Positions 1 through 13,800 of a DNA stretch of 64,000 nt are shown one piece after another; the first letter of the stretch is position 1, and each line of letters begins with the position of its first letter. The translations under genes were made by a program, and so were the position numbers. The notes under the pieces were generated by a model that saw nothing but the letters and a program-made list of their open reading frames with translations, was not told the DNA's origin and searched no databases. This DNA is from Erythrocercus mccallii (Eukaryota; Chordata; Aves; Passeriformes; Dicruridae): positions 1 to 64,000 of the forward strand of contig VZRG01003030.1 in the NCBI GenBank assembly GCA_013397435.1, in the 5' to 3' direction.

Positions 1-2272
1 ATGAAGCCCCACCTTGCCTGGGGGGAACAGGCAGAGCTCTCAGTTCCCCCACAGCCAGTTCTATCCATATGGATAATATATATATCATATTCTATGTAAT
101 ATCTATGAAGTAGATTACGTAGGCTGCCTAGGTTACACAGGTTGTGCAAGCTATGTAAATTGCCCAAGCTATATATAGAGTATATATGGAGAGTAGTGGA
201 TGAGAAGGTGAACTGTTTCTTTAATAAGATTAAAAGCATGGAATCTTATTCTTTGCATTGGAATTCTGAGTTGAAACCTGGATCCATAAATACAACACGT
301 TCTGTGCTTCTCACATAAAGTTCAGTTTAAATAAGGAGACACCACCCATTTCTGCTCAAGAATCAGGACAGCTCTTAAATGAATGCATCTTACTACACAG
401 CAATGCAGACACAGAAATTGAGATGATCAGTGACAGAGCTGAAAACTGCTATCCTCAATTTAGAAGCAGAAAAGTAGATGAAATTATGGTTTCACTTTGT
501 TATTACATAGCGCCTTTAGATCTCTAATTTCTGTCCTTATGTTTCCTATACATTTGAAGTTTCTTACACATATTTAGAAGCTATAATTTATACATATGTT
601 TTTTATCATGGAATTAGAAAATAAAAATCCTTAATTTAGCGAATGCAATTGCAAGATCATTCTGTCTCTATGCACCTGACATCCACATCAAGAGGAATCA
701 ATCCTTCCATAGCATATTACTTTAAACCGTGCAGCACAATACTTTAAATCTCTCCATATTTCAATTTTTTTAATTGGTGCATCTGATTACCTTTCTGCTA
801 CGCCTTATTTTCCCCACGAGGCAGAAATGCATTTAAACACCAAGAAGAGCTAAAATGCAGGTACAGTTTGCACTACACAACATAAGTCACAATACCACCA
901 CTTTTCATGCACTAAACAGTAGAAATAAGATTAGAACTGAGGGGGTTTTTTTCCCCTCAAATGCAAAAAACCCTTTGCTTGCACTGTGCTGAACAGCCAG
1001 AAGAAAACCAGACCAATTTGATATAACAATTTAGTATTCTCTGATTGAAAAGCAAGACCAATATTACATGTTGGGGAAATACAAGGACCAGGATACCTGG
1101 TATGAAAGCACAGCACAGTTACTATAGGTGTAGCAGACACACCCTATATGAGTTCCCTGGACAGAAAGTAAACATAGGATGTGAAAGAAAACCTCTTGCA
1201 GGCAATCACACCATAGAATGGAATCATATTGCTTTCAAATTCATCCTGAACACCACTGTGGATATTTTTCCCTATCTGAAGGCAAGCAGCAAATTTTCAT
1301 ATTTTTCTTTTTTTTTTCCAACCTCAGATATTTACTAAAGGATTTTTCCAGTGACAAATCCATATTTTCCATAGCAAGGGTGATCTCAGGTGAGTTTTTC
1401 ATCAACATTACCATAACATCCAAACATCAGCTAAACCTTCATGAGATCTCCTCACCTGCATTATTTGTATCGGTTTCTGATGGGAGATAAAACATTGCTA
1501 TGGCACCTGGATGCTCTGCTCCATCCAGGCCTTCCTCTGTGTTTTAATGCTTTGCTTTACATTGGAAATTTACTCCAGAATCCCCATGCCCAAAACTGGA
1601 CAGGTGTATTACAGGACAAAAGCATCAAAGTTATTCAAGATGTTGGTAAAGCACAATATAGAATTTTCCTGCATGATTATTTTGTTTATTTCCAGAAATA
1701 TTTGCTATGCCAAGTAAAAGCAACAATTCCACAATTGCAGTGAACTCCCTGATGGGGATTTTCTGTCCTGGGCAATAATTTCACTTCCATATCTGTGGAA
1801 CATCATTTCCTTAAAAGTGTGCCTGCTTTATAAAAATATTACACGGGATAGCCTTCCTATTTGCAGACTGTATCTATAAATGACTGTTTCATTTAGGTGC
1901 CCAATCAGTTCATATCAGGACTGCTTTAGAGCTTAACCTGATGGAGAAGTCTACAAGTATAAAACCATCTGTAAAGCTCACAGCTCTCAGGAACTGTGCC
2001 AGCTGCTTTAAAAAGTGGGAAAACTAAGACACCAAGACTGCAAGCCCATCACAGAGCAGTGCTACTTCTCCAAGCCTCTGGCTACTTCCACCAAACCTAA
2101 GGCTAAACTAAGGCATTTAGTAGGAAATGTTGACATTTAGTTAATCCAGGTCAAACTCACAATTGCTTCAAGTGCAGCCAGCCAGCAAAAGAACAACTCT
2201 TAGTGGGTGACAGGTGTCTCCCATTATTAATGGGCATTTATGTGATCACTGCAGGAGCTGCTGCTCACTCAC
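1..2272 (-). other. KCNQ1 intron 11, 5' part
   Basis: The intron starts at the gtgagt donor just below exon 11 and runs out of the window. It is AT-rich with no recognisable exon 12, whose usual protein (LREHHRATIKV in human) is not encoded here. Short open frames are present on both strands but have no splice context, family match or compositional signal. A TA-rich patch lies near 70-190. I see no repeat element I can name. Confidence 0.85.
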
Positions 2273-2387
2273 TGTGCCACGTCGGATGCCGCTGGCAGTG
2301 GGGACTCCTCGGGTGCCAGGTCGATGTCATCAGTGAAGCTGTTGGCCCGTGACATGTCTGGGGTGTGCCCTTCCAAGCGCCTCCTCA
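2273..2387 (-). CDS. KCNQ1: KCNQ1 exon 11 (end of A-B linker)
   Basis: The acceptor is tttttgtacag and the donor is a strong gtgagt. Joined to the last G of exon 10 it reads VRRRLEGHTPDMSRANSF, TDDIDLAPEESPLPAASDVA, and CA of a split Gln/His codon. Human exon 11 begins VRKSP, contains RTNSFAEDLDLEGE and ends with a split Gln codon, so the phase, both ends and the R-x-NSF-acidic island agree while the rest does not. At 115 nt it is six bases shorter than human. Helix B, the second calmodulin contact, would begin in exon 12 outside the window. The exon is GC-rich compared with its flanks, as expected of a coding island in AT-rich intron. It lies 23.6 kb from exon 10. Confidence 0.87.
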
Positions 2388-5300
2388 CTGTACAAAAAGT
2401 TCAAAGAGATCATAAATACATTAGGGAGACAAATCCGCAAGCTCTTGCCATAGCACATGCATAGTTCAAACACAAAGGAACCTCCTCCAAGAAAGGTTTG
2501 TCTTCTTGAGGGCTGTCTCCCTTGAAGAGAAATTCACATCTGCAATATTAATGTGGGCATGACAATACAAACTATCGTATCTCCATTTCCTCATTCAACA
2601 CACCATTTGATATGTATGCTTTAATACCTTCAAAACTATTATTTAAAATACTATTATCACACAGAATACTTGAAACCAAAGTGCTCGCTGGTCACGATGA
2701 CCACCAGTATTCCAAATTTCTCCCATGAACCAGGAAGCCTCAGGTGGCTGGATGCAGTTGGCTCTGCAGGATTACCATGGTGGATTCAAGCTGTGCTGGA
2801 GTTTAGCTCATGGTCCAAGTGTCAAAAAGGTATCAATTTCATTACAGATTTGGAAAACATAATGGCCAACTAATGAAGGAGTTCATTAAGACACTACAAA
2901 AATCAGAGAAGTGCAGCTAGCCCTGAAAGTGGTAAAATCCAATGTTTTCTAAAGATCTACCCTCAAAACTCGTTTCCATCTAATATAGGGTTGACTTCTT
3001 CATAAATGTGCAGTGTACATGTACTGCCTTTCTAAGTTCAGATGCATCGATATTCAAAAGCTATTTCTGCTGCAAGTTGTCTTAATTATCTTTTCCTGCG
3101 TTAGTTTCGTTCAAAAGCTATTAAGTATATCTAGCTTAAGCTGCTCTGATCTAAAAGCAATTTCATTCATGATTCTTGGTGCTCCTAACAGTTTCTAAGG
3201 AAGCTACCTATAAATTTTAATTCAGACCATCCTTGAAAGCTTGGCACAGGAGCTGATAGAGCTTGGAAAATGGATAGGATGACATATATTCATTCAAGGG
3301 AGGAAAAAAAGTGTGGGAGCGAATCACTAAGATTAAGCATCATAACAAGTAAAGACTAAATAGTGCCACTGGCATATGCTGTGATAACCCACATGAAAAA
3401 TAAGAAACCTTGACTCCTAGAAAATTAAATTGTTGAAATCTCCAGTTAATTCCAGAGCAACAGTTTAGCTGGATTGCATTCTAGTTCAAGGTAAATGCTA
3501 AAAAGCCTACAACACCAGAGCTTACTATTGGAAGAACCATAACCCAAATGGCAAGGAGTACAAATGAAGTCTATGGAATAGAATTATCAAATGGTGTAAG
3601 TGAACACTGATAAAGGACATAAAACGACAAAGCTATTTTATTTACCTCTGCTGCATTTAATCACAAGTAAACTGTGTATTTCCAGAGGAAATCCAAATCA
3701 TCCCGGCACTGGGAGCATGAACTTCTGTGCTCTCCCAGCACTACTGAAACATTTTGGCTGTTCTAGAGGAGCTTTATTTTGTGAGACCTGCCAGTTCTGC
3801 ATTTGTTCTGATAAGACATTTTCCCTGTAAGAGAACTGTGTGGCCTCATACTTTGCCAGACAGTCTTGAAACACACAGATCCAATATTTGAAGCGTGGCT
3901 TTGGGAAGCACCAAACCCTCCCCGACCAAGTAACTTGGCATATGATCACACCTGCAACATTCAGCTGGGGGAGTTTTGGCTTCAGCTACAGTAAGATTTT
4001 CCTCATAGGAGCTTAGCAAAACATGGGAGTGGGCCAAGGCAGAGTTAAATCACTGTGCCCGTATAAGGCACATCAGATTAACAGGAAAACCCTGCATTGC
4101 TATCAATTCCTACTCCACAATGAACTGCTGAAAGGGTCAGAGCAGAGCCTAGTTAACTCATGGCAGTTTGCCTCTTCCATAGCACTGCATAGATACTAAA
4201 CTTACTGCAATAGATTTGCCATAAGAAGTCGTAGGATTATATTTTAATTCTGTCATTTTAGAGGTTTGGTCTATTATTGCTTTATCAAACTCCTCTCTGA
4301 CTCATCACACTGCTGTTTGCAATCTACATCCAGGCACTCCTAAAAAACCCAGAAAACCCTAACTGTTTACATTTGACTTGCTAACTCCTTTTCTGAGAAG
4401 TGTTCCCCACTGCAAAGTGCTCCCCAGCATGGTGGTTCTGAGCAAGGGGGGATGACAGTTCCAAAACTTTTGCTTCCTCACGATTCCCACACGCTCTGCT
4501 GTTCTTGCAGGATGCACCTGGAGCCTGCTCCCCAACCAGGGACCTTCTGCTGGGATGTGGAGAACCTCATCCTGGGATTTAAGAGCCTCTGCTTGGTTAC
4601 CTACACAAGCAGGACAAGCTTCTGTTGTGTAAAGACACATAAGACAAAAGCAGTCAAATTTTCCCTTTGGTGAGGACTGCTGTGACCATCTGTGGCACTC
4701 TCATTCCACAAGGAGCACACATTTCATTCCTGCAAGCATTTGGAGAAAGGCAATGATATGATTTTGTATTCTACACAAACAGGAGTTGTGTAACACATAC
4801 TCCATAACTGATTTTATCAGCTGAATGGAACTTGTGTACTTAACTCCATAAAATTAAGTATTTGGGTCACGTCTCAGAGATTGCCTCACTGTTTCCCCTC
4901 TGCTCTCCCTTGTTTCCATGGTCAGATCCATGGACAGAACAATTTTTGCCATTTTGGTTGCAGACTAGATTTATCTCAAAAGTATTAAGAGAAAAAAGAG
5001 CTGCTCACAGAAGTGCTGCTCTAATGTATGAACTTAAAGCAGAAATCACAGCTCTGAGGCTCATTGTATTTGGGTGGTGATATTCTGAGATTCCCTACTT
5101 CTCTCAGAGCCACTTGACTCAATTCAAAGTATTGGCTTTGGGAAGTATTAAAGCTATCACCAGAGAATACTAGTTTTAGCCATGCAATCCTAATAAGAGT
5201 TGCTTAATACTGATTTTCATCTATGCTTTTAGAACTCAGTAGTTTTATGTGTTTCTGCTTTAAAATATTAACACATGAATAATGTGTTCTGGTCCCTAAA

Positions 5301-7079
5301 TGAATGCTAATGGTAAATGCATGTAATACATGGTATTTTCTGAATATTTTCTGTCTTTTGAGTGACTGGCAGAATTGTGATCAGTTGTCTTCTTATTCAA
5401 AACACTCTTTCTGAAACCAACACAGTTTTTGAAGTTAACTCACTTTCCTTGAACTTCCAAAACTCATTTAGACAGCAATGTTCAATCATAAATCAAAATT
5501 CCCAAAAATCACACTAAAAGAAACAATTTCTTTTTTAATGTCAAGAAGCCATAAGCTCCTGAGCAATAAAGTAATTCGTAATAATCATTCATGGTAGTGC
5601 TTTCATTTTGAGGAAATGTGGAGCATTATAATGCATTCAACAAATGGCAATGATGTTTTCCAGGAATAAAACTCAAAGTTGTAAGGCCCAGCTACTACAG
5701 GTGGTAGTTTGTAGCAGCTGCAGCTCAAGCTAGAGCAACTCTGTCTTCCCTTCCTATACTTATTTTCATAAGATTTCCTTGTCCAAACTGACTTTATGGG
5801 AATTAATGCCCTACATTTGATGCTGCAGAGTATTAAGCAAGGAGAGGCAAGGAAATATGAAGAGGGAAAAGATGAGGAGCCATCTCCCCCTTCCATGTGT
5901 TACTACTCAGAGTATGAAGAATATGTACTGGCTTCATCATAAAATATACAATACTTTATGAGCATGAAAAATAAAGGAGGGTCAATAGCTTATGAAAGCC
6001 CAGATGCCTGGAAGTGTCTGACACCTCAACACCAGCCTGCTTTAAAAAACCTCTTCAACTTGCTTTTAGTATCATTCATCTCAGCAGGCAAATGGCATTC
6101 GAGCTCCTCTGAGGAGTCACATTGGAACAATACGCTAAAACATAATTAGCATGGATTCAGTAAATCCTTTATCAAAATTATAAGAGCTTTTCCTCATGAC
6201 TGTGTGAAGCTACAGTAGTGTCAGGAATGTACTCAGTGCTACACAAAATAAGATAAAGATATTTTTACTTTAGTTTTATGTAAAAATGTTGCAAATCTGA
6301 ACATCTGAAGCTGTGATTTTACATCCTTACTACACACTCAAATGTAAGCCATCTGTAAATGCCACATACTCACATGGTGCCACACACAACTCTTAGAGCT
6401 ACAAGTAGAGTTAAAAAAGCTTAGGCTGCTTTCTGTACTTTAGGCAGCTAGATTTATTATCATCATTTGAGATGTGGCTGATTTAAATTGAGGGCAATGT
6501 ACAAGAATTTCATTTTCCCCCAAATACCTGCAGAGTCACACCAAAATTAATTAAGCAGTGGTTTGCAAGCAGAAAAGAAATAAAAGAGCATCTGAAAAGG
6601 TGACTTGAGGAATAAGATTAAATTTGTATTTGCTGCAGACACATTGCTAGCTCCATGCAAAAAGTGCTGAGCACTCTTCCTGCTGCAGTTACAGACTGGG
6701 CTGCAAGTGTTTTAGATAAACTTCAACATCTGGTTTCCTGTGTATCTGACTTGAAACAATCAGCACTCAAAATGCACTAATGCTGCCTTTATTTGTTGTA
6801 CATTCTTTTGTTTAGATAAGCCTGCAGGCCAAATTACACACTGCCCTACAGGCCCTGGAACTCAATCACTCATTACTGATGGGGCAGCACGAGGATGTAA
6901 ATGAATACCAACACATTACTGAAAATCACAAGGGCATGGAGCACTGGAAAAAGGCATGTAGTGCTGGAAAGCATGCTGAGAGAAACAATTAAACATACTC
7001 CTGAATGCACATGAGGATGTGTTATCTACCCAGCTGCCTGAACATCCTTTTCAGACCTAGCAAACAAGAAGGATGTAAC

Positions 7080-7190
7080 ACTCACAAAAAACCCCAACCA
7101 ATCAAAAAAAAAAAAAACCCCATAACCAGAAAAATCCCCCAAACTACAAACAACAACAACAACAAACCCAACAAACTCCAAACATTTTTA
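7080..7190. repeat. A/C low-complexity patch
   Basis: The plus strand is almost wholly A and C over about 110 bp, with poly-A runs followed by CCCC and a CAA array (caacaacaacaacaa). It is probably a degenerate simple repeat or an old poly-A tail. Confidence 0.8.
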
Positions 7191-7750
7191 CAGCACCATA
7201 AATACATCTACTCTAGAAGATATTTTTCAAAATCCACTTAAATGCAGCATATTCACTTAAAGCATTTAGCTGAACATTTTGAAGTAACTGGTAGAGTAAG
7301 CATTCAGCATTCTGCTGAAGCTGTGCAATGCTTCTTGGCACTCTCTGACAAGCAGGTTTGTTGACAGACTCAAAGTGGTCGGGGACCAACTGCACAAAGA
7401 GCTGCAAGGATCTCCTCACACACATCCAGGACCTGTCAGAAGGGAGCTGGGGATTGGTGGTGCCTGGGAGAGAAGCCCTGCAGTGCTGCTGGCCCTCACT
7501 GCCTGTTCAGGCACCCAGCTGTGATCTCCACTGGGCTCAGCACGGCCCCTTTCAGGCCCAGCAAGCACTGATTTTCCTTGCCAATTTAATCTGAAAAAAC
7601 ATTTTTGTATGTCTATTGACTGTGCTGCGATAAAAGCATTTATAAAAACATGGAACTAAAGCTACCAATCTTTAACTTTTCTATTTCTGCTTGTATTGTA
7701 CCTGTGACTGGTTTTCAGCTTTCTTCATGGGAATGATTTGCAATAACAGG

Positions 7751-7855
7751 GATGGCGCTTGGAGCACCCTGGGTTTGTCAAAGGTATCCCTGCCCATGGC
7801 AAGGGTGGAACTGGGTGATCTTTAAGGTCCCTGCCAATCCAAAGCATTTGGGACC
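7751..7855 (+). mobile_element. CR1 LINE 3' end fragment
   Basis: The stretch contains the hallmark CR1 3' UTR order: a gatgg-cttggagcaccctgg segment, then tatccctgcccatggc, then ggtgatctttaaggtccctg-caa. It lacks a clear octamer tail and is diverged, indicating an old, 5'-truncated insertion. Confidence 0.85.
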
Positions 7856-10800
7856 TAGTCTCTTCAGCTGAGTAAGATGGAAGGCAAAAGTTTTGTTTTA
7901 AGTAGAGGCTTTAAGGGCATTTCCATATGCATGGAAAAAAGATCTGTGGCTGGCAAGAGTTCCATTTATTCCTGAAATGCCACATCCTATCCCTTCTCCT
8001 TTAAGAAGGAGAAACATCCAGGCAGTTGGACCACATACAATCTACAGCCATGCAGTAAATATTCATATTATTGCCCAGCAGGCACTACAGGATCATGGTT
8101 TGGCTTGGAAGGGCCCCAAGACAAGGAAGACAGGCAAACGGGCAGCCTGTAACTGAATCCTACAGGGCTTTCTCATTCTCAACCCAAATCATAGAAATCT
8201 CCCATCTCTTGAAATACAGGCTCAACTTTATTTTAACATTTCCCCTCTCCTGGGCTCTTTTCCTGAAAAAAAGAGTACTGCCTTTTTTCCTTATGAAAGC
8301 TCTTTCTTCAAAAGATACAGAAAGAAAGTGGACTTCCAAACTCATTCAAGTCTGTGTGGCTGCTATGGAGGGTATTAGTGGGTAAGGTCTGGCAAAGAGG
8401 TTGGAAAACACATTTTCCTCGTTGGCTGGGGAAGGGAATCATCAGAGACCTACAGAGTGAATTGCACAGTAGATATATTAATTAACAGCTATCAAATCGT
8501 ACCTCACAGCTGCAGCAGGATTATGACAGCAGGAAAAACGCAGAAATGAGCTACTTGTCCTGATCACCTGAGGCCCAAACACTGACACAGCTGGTCCAGG
8601 AGGGATGTGACCAGGACACCTTTGGGAAAGCATCTAACAGGGCAAGTTGTATTCAAATGATGTCAAAGGAGCAAAGTTTTTCACCATTCTACAGCAAACT
8701 ATTTTGACAAGCATTTCTTTATTCTCTTAAGACTTAGTCTGTTTCTTTTGCTTATCTGACATGATCCTTGTGCCCACAAGTATTTTTAACACGTTTTTGA
8801 GCTGAAGATACCATCTACATCTTGTGAATATATTCAGAGGTCAGCTCTCCAAGACCAAATTCAAGTCACCAATACTGATGCATTTAACTTTTTAAGGCTG
8901 CAGATACTTGACTGTTCATTCAGTTATTCTGAAGAACAAAATGTACAGCAATAACAGCGCAGAAAAATAAGACATAAATAGCTTTGAAAGTGATCCTTCT
9001 TCACTGCTCATCTTTTTTAAGGACAAGAGGAACTTGACTTTAAACTGAAACAACTAATAGTCAGTGAAATGTAATTTGGCAGCTTGTTAGCTCTGCAGGG
9101 AGAGCTCTTAACACATACAAATGCTTAGAATTACACATAGGGAATGTATCATGTAATATAAATATATAGAGTTACATTCCATTATGGGATTCAAAACTGC
9201 CATTACAGTAAAAGCGTTTATTTTAAGAAGGAAATACAGTTTTACTGTGGCTATTAAAGAAAATAAACCAGTCTGAAACATTTTTATTTTTCATGACTGT
9301 TAATGCTCAAAGCATACAAACTGCAGTGAGAGTAAAACCAGAAACATCTTCTGAATTGTTGTCAATGTTTTGACTCAAAAGAACACAAAACCCAATTACA
9401 GTGAAATATGCCACAATTATTTGCTGGTCTTATGCAGTTCTTGCCCTCTCACAATTTAATCTTCGTAGAACAATTTCCCTATTTATTAGTGCTAATCATG
9501 AATTCAATCCAGACAATATTGTTATCAACCTGACTGTTTCAAACTGAAAAAAAATCTGTAACTTAAAGTAAATCTTAATAGTAGAGGAAATAATTTCCAT
9601 GTTTGTCCTTAAGCTCAAAACCAGTTCAACAAAATAATCTGTAGCTGTTGACTGCACTAAATTAAAGCTATTCCCAACTAAAGCTTCAGCTGTTATTTCA
9701 CACATTCCAGGTGTAAAGAAAAAACATTTTATGGGGGTATTCCCTACTTCAAATATTTGTTCCAAATACTTTCTAAATCTTGAATGTGAGGATATTTTAG
9801 GTAGGGCAGTAATTTGAGTATGAGTCCAAGTTATAACTGTTAAGAAGGGAATTGAAAGTAGCCATTGTTATGTGTACCCAATGCTATAAAATTTTGACTG
9901 ACAGATCTTCAGATTATAGAAATCAAACACAAATATCTTATAAGCACAAACACCCCTCACAATAAGTTACCTTCCTAGAAGTGCTGCAAATTAACTGATC
10001 ACATTTTATTTAAAATTAAATTAATGGGGTCTTCAATTCTGTACTTCAGGACTCAGTTGGGATGTGCATTATTTATTAATGCCACATTTCAACTTCCTTA
10101 TACTGCTTATTCAGAACTTCCATTAGAAAATATTTGTAATTAAAGATCTTAAAAAAACATTCTAAAGAAATTGTTAAGCTTTTTCTGCTACCACTAAAAT
10201 GCAAATGCTTTGAACCTCAGATTCTGAGATGACCCAGAATAATTACATCTTCTACACTTCCAACAGTAACCAATATAATTTATGACAAGGGAATGGTGAT
10301 ATTTAAAACTGAGACACCTGAGGTGGAACACATCCTCAGTCAGAGACCTGAAGTGTCTCTTTACTGATGGTATTGTGGAAATACATTTGCATGTGCCCTG
10401 CAGCTCTTGGGGCTGAGGGTGACCTCTGGCAGCAGGCCATGGCTTTTCTGTGACAGTGAGAACCACAGAGAAGTCAGGAGACAAAAAAAGCTCTTCTCTC
10501 CCTCTACCAAGGGACCTGCACAAAGAGGGTGGAAAAATTCACTCTCAAACACACCCTGCACTTGTCAGTATGAGTGACCCCTGGCCCCATCGAGTGCAAC
10601 TGCAGGGGACACAGAATGTTCCTCCTCAGGAGATGGGTAAGGAAGTCCTGGGAAGCAGAAAGGCGCTGCTGATGCTGAGACTGCTGAATACAACACCCAG
10701 TGCAGCACAGACTGGCTAAAGATTATGACAGTCCCACAGAGAAATCTGGATGAATGCTGAATTTCAGGAGTGACTTGACTGAAATCAGCATCTCCAGGGA

Positions 10801-13800
10801 AAGGAGATGCTGTACAAATTACAACAGATGTGTGTTTTCTTACCCCATCAGCCCCATTACAAGGCTTTGGTTCCATCCAAGGCTCTTTAAACCACATTAC
10901 TGAGGACTGAGACACAAATTCATCTTTGCTATGTGTGAAAGTAACATGGTCCAATTCTCATTCTTAGTGCTATTAATCTTCTTTATCACACTCATCATTC
11001 CTATTTTTATATAAACACACCATTACAGATGTTGAACCCAAAGAGAGCCAGCAGGAGAAAACCCAGCTTCGTGATACCATCTTGATTTCCAACCATTCTA
11101 ATTTTAACAACAACAACCAAAGTGTCATTTGGTTTCTAATCCATCCATCCAAACCCATTTTTGTTCTAACCAACATCCAATTAAATGTGGACAAAAGGAT
11201 AATTCATTACATATGTACATCTATATTTTTGGTAGGTGTATCTAGGGGGTAGTAGGATTCCATAGCCACCCAGCTGGGGAGTACAAGCCATCCCAGGATG
11301 GTATGTACCACTGCTGAGATAGAAACAAACCCAGCTGGACTGCCCTAACAGACCAGGACAAAGGGTTTTATGCACTGCCTTGTCTCCTGCTGAGGTGAAG
11401 AGCAGATGCTCAAGGACAGGACAGATATTCAGTGCTGGCTTCACACACAACTCCCTATGGGCTGCAGCTGGGGCGGTATCCAAGGATTCTTGATGGGGCT
11501 TCTGACACAATAAATTTGTTCACATGGCACTAAGAAAACATCACCATTTGTTTACACTGATTTAGTGCATCTCTGAATGCACACTTGCCCAGTGAATGGA
11601 ATATTCATGCAGTGGTTTGCAACACTCTTAATATTGCTGCAGGGAGAAAAAAAATGCAACACTAGTGAAGCAGCATGTCACAGCCCTAGAAGGGTAGGAT
11701 ATAAGCAAAATAAATTTCATTCAAATAAACTCTCACAGAAAGGTGTTACAGACTCTGGAAATAGGAAAGGCACAGACCAAGAGGTGAATTACTGCTTGGG
11801 GAGGATAATGCAAAGACTCCTATTACAACCCCAAAGCATTGAGATCCAAGACTGTCCCTGCCATTCAGACCCTTGGCAGCACAAATATTTCACCCAAGGA
11901 TTTGAGAGATTTGTTTTCAGATCAAAAGGCAGAAATTTATGCCTTGTTCCCCACCTCCCCATTCCTTTCCACTGATGCTCATGTGCAGTTATGTCCTTAT
12001 TCTGAGCACTATGTTTTGCTAATGGGGACACCTCCCAAACGCCCCCAAACTGGTGCCTTATGAGCTGCCTTTGCTATAAATGCTTTAGTGTTCCCTTATC
12101 CAGAGATTTGGTTATGGCCCTTTCCCCATCTGAGAGCCAGATTTAAATGGGTTGAAAGTTACAAGTGGCTGGAAAGCACTGACCATTTCTGGCTTTGCAA
12201 AGGTGATGATGATGGTGATGGGGTTTGCTATATGGCACAGAATCTCCTCCTTGATGCCCTATCTCCAGCACAGTTTCTTCAGACAGCTGGCAGAGAAGTA
12301 AACAAGATAAACACCAAAAAATCTCTGAAAATTCCATCTTGTGTAAAGAAAAGCTGCCTGGCCCAGGCACAGCAGCAGCTAAATGCAGGGAGGAAAAGGG
12401 AATGTGACTGTGGATGTGTCACTGCACCCTAGGAAATGGAAACACACTAAAACTCCATTCAATGCTGAGAGGGGAGATGGGGAAATGAAAGAAGCAGCAG
12501 AAGAGAGCATCAGATTCCTCCTTAAGAAGCCTTATTCTGAATTAAGTTCTTTCAAATAGTAAGCAATAAACTTGTTCAAATTAATTTTTTTATTAGAAAT
12601 TACTACTGAAACAGCCTTTACTGACTCCAACTTAAAATTGCCTTGCTCTCCAATTATAAGAAATCCAGGAAATATTTCAGCCCAGGCTCTTTCCACTTCA
12701 GCCAGTTCAAGACTGGCATACATTAATGCATTCGTTTATCTAGCAAAGAACATCCTTACCCCTTGAAGGAGACTTCAGAAGATGACAACAAATAATGGAA
12801 GTTGAAGGCTTTACTAGGCAGAAACCCCACAAAAGCCATCATGACCTTACCCAAGCAGATCTCTAGCAGCTAAAAGTGACTTTGCTCATCTGACCTGTGA
12901 ACAGACCTAACTATATTATCAATGTGATTTTACCTCACTAGAAACAGCACAACCACAGAACTTCCAGAGATCCCATTTCTCCACAAGAAAAAAACAGAAC
13001 TAAAAAAAAACCAAAAAAACCCCTATTAACACACTTTGTCATGGTCAGGCAGGCTTGAGTGTATTTTTTTGCATGCTTTCTGCTCATCAGGATTTTTAAA
13101 TTCAGCCCTGTAAAGTCTTCAGCTGCTGGACCCCTGCATACACTAAAATCCAGTGCACACTCTGTCCTCTCTCTTTTACAAAGTTATAGGAACAGGAGCC
13201 AACCTGAGCCCTTCACATAAACAGCAAGAAAAACTTGCAGGCTTTATTGAGGGCTGCCCTTGGTCCAGGACAGCTCATTCGGCACAAGCTAATCTTGGAT
13301 AGATCCAGGGCAACCTGACCTGAAAGGATCTTAATTGGGTTAGTACAACCAGCTCTAGACATCCCATTGCCATAGTCTGATTCACCCTATTATAAACAGC
13401 ACAAAAAAGCCACCAGCAGCAAACACTGGCATTATGCTGCTTAAAGTTTGTTGGTTTTTTTACAACTGGAATCAAGTTCTGAGCGCTCAGCACAATAGAA
13501 GAGTTAAAGGAACACAAATAGACCCAAAGGGTCAGACCATGGCTGCAGTTTACATACTCATGAGGCAGATCCAGGACCAGGCTCTGTGCAAGCCAGAATT
13601 CCTGGAATTAGTTATCAGAATTGTATTACAGATGCTCTCCTCATAATTCACCTTACAAAGGGGAAAAAATATTCTCCTTTTACAGGAGACATTAAGTCCA
13701 TGTCAGCAAGAACGAAAGAAAGAAAATCCAGGAGCCTTTTTTCCTTGATGGTGGATTATCACTATTACAGATGAAAAAGACAAAAATAACATCTAATTAA

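Noticed and set aside
11577..11975. 132-codon plus-strand open frame in intron 10
   Set aside because: Low-complexity-free but without any family resemblance, codon signal or splice context; treated as chance.
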